From Candolleomyces eurysporus (lineage: Eukaryota > Basidiomycota > Agaricomycetes > Agaricales > Psathyrellaceae), in the NCBI GenBank assembly GCA_027579435.1, contig JANBPK010001476.1, positions 1 through 64,000 of the forward strand: a DNA stretch of 64,000 nucleotides. Direction: 5' to 3'. The position numbers and the translations under genes are program-made. The first letter of the stretch is position 1, and every line of letters begins with the position of its first letter. The notes beneath the pieces are model-generated. The model was not told the DNA's origin. It worked only from the letters and a program-made list of their open reading frames with translations, and searched no databases. Below are positions 55,382-64,000 of this stretch, in pieces.

Positions 55382-58091
55382 CTAGGACTGGGACTGGGAA
55401 AGGGGAGAAGGCTTCGCAGCTCCGTGCTTCGATCGAGTCGAACGGGTCCTGCGACGGTGCTTGACTTCAGGCTCTTCAGGCTCTTCAATTTCTTGCGAGC
55501 TCCTCTTGGGGACGGGGACGCGCTTAGCGTTAGCCTTTGCGGCGGACTTGGCTGGGCGCGAGGGAGTGGGAAGAGGACCACCATGAGGAGGATCGGTTGA
55601 TGTCGCGTCCGTAGCTTTAGAATCCTCTACAACGGGATCGTGATCCGGTAACGCCTCGATTGCCTTGTCAAAGAGGTCAAGAACTGTCTTGTAGTGCTCG
55701 TTATCCTGCTTATGAAGCTGTTCAATTCTATCCCACCGCTCTTCCTCAGAGATTTCATTGCTAATAATCCACATCTTTTCCTTCACAATCCCCTCGATAA
55801 ACGTTTTGAAGTCCCGGAGAAGAGAAACGCAGGCCGGTTGCCAGTATGGGGCAACGCGATTTTTTGCGTCTAGAGGCCAGCTCAGGAACCTCCACTTGTT
55901 GTTGCCGGCGATCATCGCGTCTTCAACATCCCATCCTTTCACGACATCACTGAGGATCGCCTCCACGCGTTCACCGGCACCGTTAAAGCAGAACATGAGA
56001 TAGCACAGCACATAAAGGGCTGACTCCAGGTCGTCCAAGTAGTCGTGGGTTGATGTAACTGTCTTGTCGAAGCTTTGAAGAACCATGACAGACTGGAACA
56101 AACGGGTTCCCTATAAAAAGGCATCAGCTGTGATAACAACGAGCAATGACTTCCGTGCTTACCGTTCTGAAATCTGCCATGATTTCCGAAGGGCCACGAG
56201 TCCAGAAAATTGCCATGTCGAGGTCAATCAAAAAGCCTCGAAGGCCTTTCGGGGCACCCGGGTTTCCGAGAAGGATGTTAAAGATTGATATGTCACGATG
56301 GAGGATTCTCTGTTCCTGGTGGACCAGATTGCGGTGTCCTAGCGTTGAATAGTTAGAAAAAACGTTGTCCAATGCGGATCATGTGAAACCTACCGGCGAT
56401 GGCATCGCGAAGGGCAGAGATTGCGTGCTTCATCGATGTAAAATGAATAATGGGTGGACCATAGCAGTGGAGGACAACCCGCATCGACCAACGATTGTAG
56501 AAGTTGCCCTCAGCCCTTTCGCCGTTGGTAAGTGGGCCACGGAAACTGGCAGTCTCCTCGCGATTCTCTTCGAAAGAAGCCATTTGGGCAACGCCTCGAA
56601 GTCCTTTAGCCTGCTCGAGAAATCTCGTTTCTGACACTCGGCCCTCGGATCTCCACGAGTCCTTGACCAGGAATTCATTGCCGGCAGCATCCCGAACAGT
56701 CCAGCAGATCGTACCACGGCCACGAATCGAGTGTCGGTTGAAGACGGGATACGGTTCAACTAAGTCGTATGTGATCTCGTTTCCATCTGCGTCCTCCGTG
56801 GTGAGGGTGCCACTCTTCTTCCTGCCATTGGGGCCGATAACCCATTGGATGGTCGTGTCAAGGCCAAGGAGCTGTTCGTCGAGGCAGCTGACACCAAGAA
56901 TGAGGCGGATGAAGTCGCCGGGGCGCTCGTTGATATCGATGAGGTCGGTGTATTGGGCACCACTACGGTCAAAGTGGACAAGGCCAGCACGATTTTCCGA
57001 GATCACGAGGATTCGGACAAATCGACGGTTGGGCTGTTGAATAAAAATTTGCCTGAAGATGAAGTTAATTGAAGAAATCGATGTCTAGAGACGGGATAGC
57101 ATACCTTGAGTAAATTCCGACTTGGGGTACGTGACTGGCAAGGGTGTTACCCAGATCTTTGTCAAGCTTCATTTCGAGACAGGAAGCAGAGTTGGAGTAC
57201 CCCAAACCAGGGTCGAGCACTGGTGCCCGATGAGGAAACTCGAAAGAGGGGCCGTTGGCCTGGATAACCAGATCCGGAGAAGAGGAGTGATTGGTCGCCG
57301 GATTCTCCTTATGATAAAGCGGCTTCCCGGAACACGCGAGGGCCTTTCGGTTCGAAGAGCCATGGAAATAAGGGATTATCTCGTTGGCTATGGCCTCCAT
57401 CGGGACATACAAGTGTTCCTCCTTTGTTCCTTCTCCCCGAGGGATCTTCCACACTCCTTTCTTGTAGAGCTTGGTCTTCCTCAAGAACTTCTTGATTTTG
57501 TCTTCCTCGGCAAGATGCTCATACTCGGCCAAGAAGTAATCGATAGTCGTAGCTGGTATGACGCTGGACTCGCCTAATTCGTCCACGATGACCTGTTTCT
57601 GCGCAGCAAGTGTGGCAGCTTGAGTGGCGTTCTGCGTTGAGGCCGCCATCGGTGTACTCAGAGTACCTCCACTCCCCGCACTAGACTTGTGGTATCCGTA
57701 GAGCTTTGAAGCAGAGTATGAGATCAGAGGAGTCGTTGTGTTTCTAGAGGGAGTAATAGGGTTAGCAGGCGCAGTGGTCCCGGGACCTGTGGTTTGCTTG
57801 GCAATAGCAGCCCCCTTGGAGCGGGAGGAGGATCCAGTACGGGAGCGAGCTAGGGTAGGGCCTTGGGGAGGAGGTTGAGTGGTGGTTGTAGCACGGGCTT
57901 GAACCCCAAGACTGGTGGTCCGAAAACGTCGCTCGGGATTGGACTTGGCTCGAGTTCTACGACCCCGAGAATCCTGAGTATCGGACGCTTGAGCTTGATT
58001 GGGAGCGGCCTCTTGCGCAGCAGTGGCAGCAGTCCCGTTCAAGTTCTGCGCGAGGCGAGAGGCGGAGCGAGTTCTACGAGGGGAGANTCAT
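55382..58091 (-). CDS. FunK1-type protein kinase 4, with long disordered N-terminus
   Basis: The ATG complement at 58089-58091 starts MISPRRTRSASRLAQN once the surplus N at 58087 is dropped, joining directly to NGTAATAAQEAAP. About 150 residues of Ser/Thr/Ala/Pro-rich sequence precede the FunK1 region, unlike the other three copies. Landmarks: FLAEYEHLAEEDKIKKFL, SSPDLVIQANGPSF, LGYSNSASCLEMKLD, IFIQQPNRRFVRI, LVHFDRSGAQYTDLIDI, lysine motif LVKDSW, catalytic loop LHRDISIFNILLG, FLIDLDMAI, FQSVMVLQSF and YLDDLESALYVLCY. The tail is rich in basic and Ser residues (KHRRRTRSTRSK). Key residues are all present. It is distant from the 28-37 kb cluster, so it is an older paralogue. Introns at about 57053-57106, 56336-56391 and 56112-56162. 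Confidence 0.9.
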
Positions 58092-59081
58092 GGCGAGGTC
58101 AGGTTAGTGGTGATGATGGATGTGGTTGGAGGCAGAGAAGCGGCTTACAGAGCACGACGAGTGTGTAGCCTTTAAATATGTTATCACTAGCCTTTAGGAA
58201 TTTCCCAATTTCGACGACAATCCTTCGAAGATGGGGGCAAAGAGCCAAGACACGTGCAATGATCGTTTGAGTTCCAAATCCGAATATCAATTCGGGCGGC
58301 ATGTGATCGCGAACCTCCGGAGACTCCCAAGTATGGATATTGCTCCGGCCTGTCACGCCAACGTCACAATGTCTGCATCACACGGTGGTCTTTTTCACTT
58401 CCAAGTCACCTCGTTCCTATTGTACTATTACATCCCCATCAGTACATGAATGCGATTGGTTCCTCGACTCGTCGCAGGACACAGTTGAGCTGATATGTAA
58501 ATAGCTTAGAATTAGCTCCTACTGGTTTTCAAGACAACGCAAAGTTATTCATCGAAGCGGGTTAGGGACGCGGATGATGAGCCATGCTCCAACTGAATCC
58601 GGGACCAAAAACGGGATCAATGTTATGGATACAGAGTCTCTTTGACGCACGCACACAATCGTCAGGTAGTAGATCTTTTGATACGCAATACCTGGTGCTG
58701 GCAGTTACCTTGATCGTTTCGTTCTTTGCTCGATGGATTTGAAAACCATTGGAATGGACAAGATATACTGAAATTCATAATGTATTGTCATCCCATAGAA
58801 TCATTAAGCTACAAGGTCGTTTAAAGAGGCATTATTCTGATAAGATTTCATAAAGGGTCGTAATTTCGTCACGGTAAAGTCGTAAAGTCGTCAGAGTCAT
58901 CCAAACCGAGCCATGAGCCAAACCAACCCGAGTCTTCAACAATCATAGGAATCCGGAAGATGAGCCTGAAAAAGGATTCGAGAGCGCGAGTTAGCATACT
59001 GAAATCCAATGAAGGTCAAGGGGCAAATGACGTACCGAAACATAATTGACACAATCCAGACTACATGCTTTCACGCTACAA
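58092..59081. other. intergenic, no gene seen
   Basis: 990 bp between the start of kinase 4 and the end of the Ser-rich gene. No supported ORF. Confidence 0.5.
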
Positions 59082-60173
59082 TTAGTTCTTCCCCCTCGTG
59101 AAAGCCTTAAGCTTTCCAAGGAAGTTACCTCCCTTTGTCTTCGAAGCTTCAGCTGATCCACTCTTCAGATCGTCGTCCTTGGAGTACTCGGACCAACACG
59201 AGCGCAATAACTTATCACGACTGTCAACAAACTCTGGCTCTGCTGGGAGCGAGCTGCCTTCTCCGGAAGGACCTGCTTGCGATGGAAGCGATGGAAGATT
59301 GACCGCCTTCCTCGTTCCACGAGGAAGAGCACTCGCCGCTGCTAAGTTCGAGCTTGGAATAATTGCACTGGAGGCGGGGTAGTCACTTTTAGCTAGCGTA
59401 GACCTTTCAGGGGGTGCGACGAGTTCCTCAAACGATCTGGAACTGCGTAATGTTTGAGAAACATCTGACCGCCGGATGGACTGCGGGGCTGCAGCCCGAA
59501 TCTGAAGAGAAGGGTTCGAGTTATCCGTGTGCGTGTACTCGGAGCGTTCCCGTTGGCGCCGCATATTCTCGACAGCTTGTCTAGCGCAATCACTAGCCTT
59601 TCCACTGGTCGAAGAACCGTGACGGCGACTATTAGACGACTGGTGCTTCGTGTCAGACCGTGTAGAAGAGGAAGTGTGGGTTCTAGAAGGTGATCTCGAT
59701 CCTGAGTGTGTGATTTGAATGGATTCCCCCTTCAGGGTCTTGATTGTAACTTCCTTCACCTTTGATGTGTTGATGCCGATATGTGTTGGCGTGACGCAAA
59801 CTGTTGGTGTGGTTGCAAGACTCAGCTGAGAGGTCGACTGCGAAGCGATTGTGGAGCGGCTTGAGGAGCCATATGAACTTCGGCTACTGTCTCGAATCCT
59901 CTTCTCTTGGGAAGCGGGAGGGGCAATAATCGTGCTGGAGGACGAGTATACTGAGCCTAGAGAACTGAGATTCCAATACTCTACACTCCGTTCTAGCGTT
60001 CCAGAATGAGATCGCGACTTGGACCTCTTGCGAGGGCGGTCTCTAGAGCTCCTGGTCTCGGATGACGAAGAATCTTCGGGGATATTGCTTGCGAATAGAG
60101 GCTCCATAGGTGTCGCAAAAGGGTTTGAAACGGCTTCGGTGTTATATGAGCGACTGGAATGAGAATCTGCCAT
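59082..60173 (-). CDS. Ser-rich, largely disordered protein
   Basis: One open frame of 363 residues; start MADSHSSRSYNTEAVSNPFATPMEP (complement at 60171-60173), stop TAA complement at 59082-59084. Ser, Thr and Arg dominate. A basic patch (RDRPRKRSKSRSHSG) and SR-like stretches (SRSPSRTHTSSS) occur, and there is one more ordered-looking segment (VKEVTIKTLKGESIQITHSGS). The C-terminus has LLRSCWSEYSKDDDLKSG and ends FLGKLKAFTRGKN. No known domain, signal peptide or TM helix. The even codon use over 1.1 kb and the ATG support a real gene. Function unknown. Confidence 0.7.
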   Translation of the reverse strand: MADSHSSRSYNTEAVSNPFATPMEPLFASNIPEDSSSSETRSSRDRPRKRSKSRSHSGTLERSVEYWNLSSLGSVYSSSSTIIAPPASQEKRIRDSSRSSYGSSSRSTIASQSTSQLSLATTPTVCVTPTHIGINTSKVKEVTIKTLKGESIQITHSGSRSPSRTHTSSSTRSDTKHQSSNSRRHGSSTSGKASDCARQAVENMRRQRERSEYTHTDNSNPSLQIRAAAPQSIRRSDVSQTLRSSRSFEELVAPPERSTLAKSDYPASSAIIPSSNLAAASALPRGTRKAVNLPSLPSQAGPSGEGSSLPAEPEFVDSRDKLLRSCWSEYSKDDDLKSGSAEASKTKGGNFLGKLKAFTRGKN

Positions 60174-60930
60174 TGGGTAAAATCTATGTCAGCTTGTACT
60201 ACGCCGGGGAGTACTTGCCTCAATGCTAGAAGGCGCAAGGATCTATGATGGGGAATATGGANGGGGGGTATCTATCCCAACCTCATTTTATACCGGAGGC
60301 TGAGCGCTTTGAACCATCTTACCGCCACAGAACAATGCTGGACACCATAATGAGATTGTCGAATAAATGGGCGCCCACCGCCACACTGTCCTCGTTCCCA
60401 GAGCGATATACGTCCAAGCCACAACCAGCCCTGGGTATCCAGGGTGATGATCCAAGCCAAGCCGTGTACAATTGTGTTGCTGTATTGAACAAGATGGTCC
60501 AGGTCAAAGAGGACTGGTGGCGCCACGTGTGAGCGGGAGTAAAGTTCGTGCACACGGACAAAAGCAACTGCGAGGCGTGACACCATGGCGTGATTTGCCA
60601 CGCCCACACGATTAGGCTGTTGCCTCACAATTTTGAGTTGTCTTTACGCCATACTGATAAAGGGTAGATGCGCGACTCACCATGAGAATTGAGGCTCGCA
60701 CTTGCTCGTGTTGGGATCAAGGCACTGTCATTTATGTACATGCAGGTGGGCACAACCAGTGCTTGCCAGACCAGGATACGGCCTTGAATCCAAGCACGCA
60801 ATGGTGCCCGCCTTGACCGTTTCTGATTTCACCTGCACTCTTTGTTGACTAGTACCGCGACTGCAAGTGTGGACTAGATATATATAGTCCACTTCAGCAT
60901 TGTCAGAGAAACAGAGAAACGGGCGAAACA
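60174..60930. other. intergenic, no gene seen
   Basis: 757 bp with an N beside a G-run at 60262. ORFs here overlap on both strands without family features. Confidence 0.5.
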
Positions 60931-61343
60931 ATGTTTTGCGGACCTCAGTCGACGTGGCCTGATCAATGCGATTCCTTCGTGTCCCACCGCTTCACGGGGC
61001 TTCGAAGTGATTCTCAAGCTGTCAGAGAACACCATCATCTACCGTGCCTTTGAACGAGAAAGGTACCTCAAAGGGTTCGCTTCAGTCTTCGACTCCCACT
61101 TGATGGTCGATTGGTTCAATGGAACACACACCGCAGCGGTTTTCCAAGTGGCAAACGGCATCCGGACCCAATATGACACCACTCAAGCAGTGCCTAGGAT
61201 GCCGCATCATGCGGTATTGCTCGATAGAATGCCAGAAGACGGACTGGAGAACCTTTTACCGCATCGAATCCCCACACACTCGCATGGGATCTCATCGCGA
61301 GTTTTTGAGCCTTGAGCTTGTCCATGTTTCAGCTCCAAGATAA
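60931..61343 (+). pseudogene. MYND-type zinc finger fragment
   Basis: The clear part is 61180-61300: LKQCLGCRIMRYCSIECQKTDWRTF, with a later His, the Cys/His pattern of a MYND protein-interaction finger. Upstream coding-like sequence lies in another frame (LKLSENTIIYRAFERERYLKGF..HLM). The two can be joined in phase only by an unusually short 31-nt intron (GTCGAT..CCGCAG) near 61104-61134. A start at 60931 (MFCGPQSTW) ends at a TGA. No MYND-protein partner domain is present. Probably a broken or partial gene; a short expressed product is possible. Confidence 0.5.
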
Positions 61344-61736
61344 CCTTCACGACGCTTAGAGTGATGATCGTTCTATTTTCTATGGCTTGGAACCCAGGAA
61401 GGACTAATTTCAATTTCGTATGTCAGGGACGACGGTCGGCTGGAGATGTTACTCGAGCAGCCTTACTGAGACTCGAGGCATTTTGAAGTCAATATCGATC
61501 TCAATTGTCCTTCTTGACCCGTACTCCTTAGCTGAACAATACACAGTAGCAGCTCTCCATAAGTGACTGGACTCCACAAGGAACCAGACGGGAGATAGGA
61601 GGTCACGCTCTCTTCTAGGGAGGGATTTTGAGGTTCGATGGGACAGAACTGCGTCATCTCAGAGCGCTTCAGCAACGGCTGTGCGACGCATGGTCGAGTT
61701 TGATTGAATTGGACGGATGGGAAGAAATGTTCTACA
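61344..61736. other. intergenic spacer
   Basis: 393 bp downstream of the FKBP stop codon. No gene seen. Confidence 0.5.
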
Positions 61737-62426
61737 TCACAATTCCTCCTTCCCAGGAGAAGCTGAAGGTGCTTTCCTCTTCAAACCCTTGAGCTCAATA
61801 TTGTAGATAGCTGGCTCGCCATCTATTCGATCGTGCTCAGAATATAGCTCTTGCCGTATGAGGTTATGTACTCACTGAAGGTCAAGTCTCCAGGAATGAT
61901 CAGCTTTCTCCGCTCGCCGACGCACATCTTTGTCAACCCTTCATCCCAACCTGGCATCACCTTTCCAACTCCCACTGCGAGGTTGGCGTGACGTGAGTGC
62001 TAGGCGATATTGAGAATAGAGAGAAACTCACAGATAAACTTAAGGGGATCTTTCTTCGCAAAGCTATGTAGGCTGAATGTCAGCGGAAATGAAACTCTTG
62101 GCGTAGCCGCATACGGACTTGGAATCGAAGATAGTATCAGGGTCAGTAAAGAACGCTCCGCTCTATGTTGTGGAATCAAGCCGTTAGAGTTTATGGGTCA
62201 TTGAATGCCATTAAAGGAGACGTACATAGATAACATTTAGCTCGTCTCCTTTCCTCGCCTTCTTGGCTCCTTTCTTGTGGCATGAAGCAGGCTCGTAGGT
62301 TGTCTGGATCTTCAGCTTCTTTGGTTTCTTCGGCCCCGTATCTTCAGCTGCCGCGACAGGGCTGTCCCAGAACAAAGCGAGGAGAGCGAGACAGCAGTAA
62401 AGTATCCAGCTAGATCGTGTCACCAT
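61737..62426 (-). CDS. FPR2: ER FKBP-type peptidyl-prolyl isomerase (FKBP2/Fpr2-like)
   Basis: Start MVTRSSWILYCCLALLALFWDSPVAAAE (complement at 62424-62426) with a signal peptide. Mature start: KKLKIQTTYEPASCHKKGAKKARKGDELNVIY, typical of secreted FKBP2. Further exons give SGAFFTDPDTIFDS / NFAKKDPLKFI / LGVGKVMPGWDEGLTKMCVGERRKLIIPGDLTF / NGEPAIYNIELKGL. Core active-site residues Tyr, Phe-Asp, Phe, Val and Trp are visible. The usual segment with YG and IP between the last two strands is missing from this splice form. The C-terminus is GKEEL; KEEL resembles an HDEL/KDEL-type ER retrieval signal. Predicted role: proline isomerisation in folding secretory proteins in the ER lumen. Four short introns; the last is 53 nt. 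Confidence 0.85.
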
Positions 62427-63185
62427 GGCCGCGAGCAAGACTGACGGTCGAACCAACGTACATCAATTGATTCCCACAAACGTGGAAGGGGTCAGTGCTT
62501 TAGTATTTAGGTGGAAAATCCCCGCAGGAGTCTCGGGGTACCGTAGCGCTTCTGCTACTCGTGGTTTATATATCATTTCGAAGCATTGGTGACGTGGCAT
62601 CTCCTGAGAGGTAGCTTTCTCAGCTAAGAATGCGATTGTCGGTAGGAGTGGACACTATTAGCTGTCCTTCCTCGTATTGATACCATCAGCTACACGTCAT
62701 ATATAGGGCACTGGGGGCCCACCACTTACGGGCTATATATCCGAGGACAATCAAATTGGCCGTAGTCACTCGACGAGTTGCAAAGGGCCTGTAATTAGAC
62801 CTGGACGATCAGAACGACGACCATCACAGAATGGCCGAGACGAAGCTGTGGCTCCACAGTCGATACCATGCTGCGGAATCACAGGGTAAACCTGTTTTTG
62901 GCCGCTATATTGAGAACTCCGGCAATGATTCGTCTATAGTCAGCGATTCGTAGACGGTGTGGGCCATAAGTACCACGGATTGAATTTGTTGAAGTTAGGA
63001 ATTGCAGTCAGATGAAGCCGAAAAACCCTCTCTCACACACACCACGTCAAGCCGAGACATAAAGCCGCGAATAGGATTGAATCACACTAATTACGAAAGT
63101 CCTAGTATACACTTGGTCACAAAAGGATGGGATGGAGATAAGAAAAGTCTCCTGTAACAGAATCGTCCAGCGGCTCTGATCTGAC
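62427..63185. other. intergenic between the peroxygenase 3' end and FKBP
   Basis: 759 bp, containing the FKBP promoter on the minus strand. No gene seen. Confidence 0.5.
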
Positions 63186-64000
63186 TTAAAGTTGACCGTA
63201 GGGGAACAGCTCTTCACAGCCCGCACCTTCAATACCAGTGAAGAAGAAGTGTAGGTTCTTGATCAAGTTCTTCCTCAAAATGCCAGTGGGGTTGGGGTAC
63301 AGTCCACCGACGGTCTGGTTAACGAAGTTGGTGTACAACAGGCAGAAGGAGCCGAAATCGGCTGAAGTGGGATCCGGGACGTAGTTGTTGACCTTTCCGT
63401 CTTTATTCTCCCCAGGAGCGACCGGGTGAGCTTCGAAGATGAGATTGATCCCTTCAGTGGCACTGGGCTTTGAGGCTCGATGGAAATCGTTTGGGAACTT
63501 GCCATCTCTGAAGAATAACGTCGCATCTTCCATGTTGAGCTTCTTCTCGGTGCTTCTTCCGTCAACGAAAAAGTTGACGGGGAAGGTGGACTCGGCGTAA
63601 GCGGTGAAGAACCGAGGAGATATGAACGAGAATTGAGGGTTGGTTGCGATAGACTCTTGGATACGTTGGAAGCGGAGTTCGGCAGCGACAGTATAGTTGT
63701 AGAACCCGCCGCCGAAACGGTTGCTGAAGTCAACAAACTAGCGACAGAGCTCGAAAAGTCAGTGGTGTCGTTCTACGCAGTGGTATGACGATTACCTGGT
63801 CAAACAAGGTTTGGTTGAAGCTGTGGTTATCTCCGAAGGCGAAATCTGCTCTGGTCATGCTAGCATCCCCTACATACTGCTATAAGTCATATGCTTCCTG
63901 TTTTCAATGATAAACCTGCCTTCAAAGACGGCGTGCGTGTTGAGTCCACCGACGGTAGCAGGGGGTGGAGGGTCAGGGCCAGTCTTGCTCGTCTTTCCTC
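63186..64000 (-). CDS. heme-thiolate peroxidase / unspecific peroxygenase (chloroperoxidase family), 5' part outside window
   Basis: Secreted heme-thiolate enzyme family that uses H2O2 to insert oxygen into C-H bonds and aromatic rings. The visible C-terminal part reads ATVGGLNTHAVFE / GDASMTRADFAFGDNHSFNQTLFDQ / FVDFSNRFGGGFYNYTVAAELRFQRIQES, then FISPRFFTAYAES, FFRDGKFPNDFHRA, GINLIFEAHPVAPGEN, FCLLYTNFVNQTVGGLYPNP, and ends GAGCEELFPYGQL (stop TAA complement at 63186). The EGD motif, which holds the catalytic Glu and the metal-binding Asp, is intact but split by an intron. The proximal-cysteine motif lies in the missing 5' part. Several N-glycosylation sequons fit secretion. The intron 63870-63919 has GC-AG ends. 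Confidence 0.9.

Overview
The window is nuclear DNA from a filamentous basidiomycete, almost certainly an Agaricomycete. The evidence is intron-dense genes with introns of about 50 bp and the protein families present: FunK1-type kinases, DUF6533-type seven-TM proteins, cerato-platanin, a CE15 glucuronoyl esterase, an unspecific-peroxygenase-like heme-thiolate peroxidase, a DUF4360 secreted protein and a Zn2Cys6 factor of the 'GQGTRF.LADT' type. Secreted CE15 and peroxygenase genes fit a lignocellulose or litter decomposer. All exon models were read by eye from reading frames, splice signals and paralogue comparison.

Layout. 0-6 kb: two tandem paralogues for single-pass membrane proteins with Gly/Pro/Thr-rich ectodomains (the first is cut by the window edge). 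7.8 kb: a cerato-platanin. 11-17 kb: a multi-TM protein, a DUF6533-type 7TM protein and a truncated second copy of the latter. 16.9-21.1 kb: a long coiled-coil protein with basic, AT-hook-like ends and a tandemly duplicated exon. 21.4-25.4 kb: a Zn2Cys6 transcription factor. 26.6-37.3 kb: a duplicated module. An intact CE15 esterase converges on FunK1 kinase 1; a decayed CE15 copy converges on kinase 2; kinase 3 is divergent from kinase 2 and carries a nonsense codon. 37.9-40.2 kb: a patatin-vWA fusion. 42.4-44.2 kb: an F-box/LRR-like gene with two homopolymer frame breaks. 45.6-46.7 kb: a coiled-coil protein ending in a CaaX box. 47.1-52.4 kb: the vacuolar sorting receptor Vps10. 53.7-54.7 kb: a DUF4360 secreted protein. 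55.4-58.1 kb: a fourth, divergent FunK1 kinase. 59-60 kb: a Ser-rich disordered protein. 61 kb: a MYND-finger fragment. 61.7-62.4 kb: an ER FKBP. 63.2-64.0 kb: the 3' part of a peroxygenase.

There is no bacterial-style operon. Shared themes are secretion and cell surface (ectodomain proteins, cerato-platanin, CE15, DUF4360, peroxygenase, with FKBP2 and Vps10 as secretory-pathway machinery) and lineage-expanded regulatory families (FunK1, DUF6533, F-box, Zn2Cys6). The assembly has a recognisable error type: single N bases beside homopolymers, several of which are surplus bases that break genuine reading frames. Many apparent frameshifts here should be checked against raw reads before they are called mutations.
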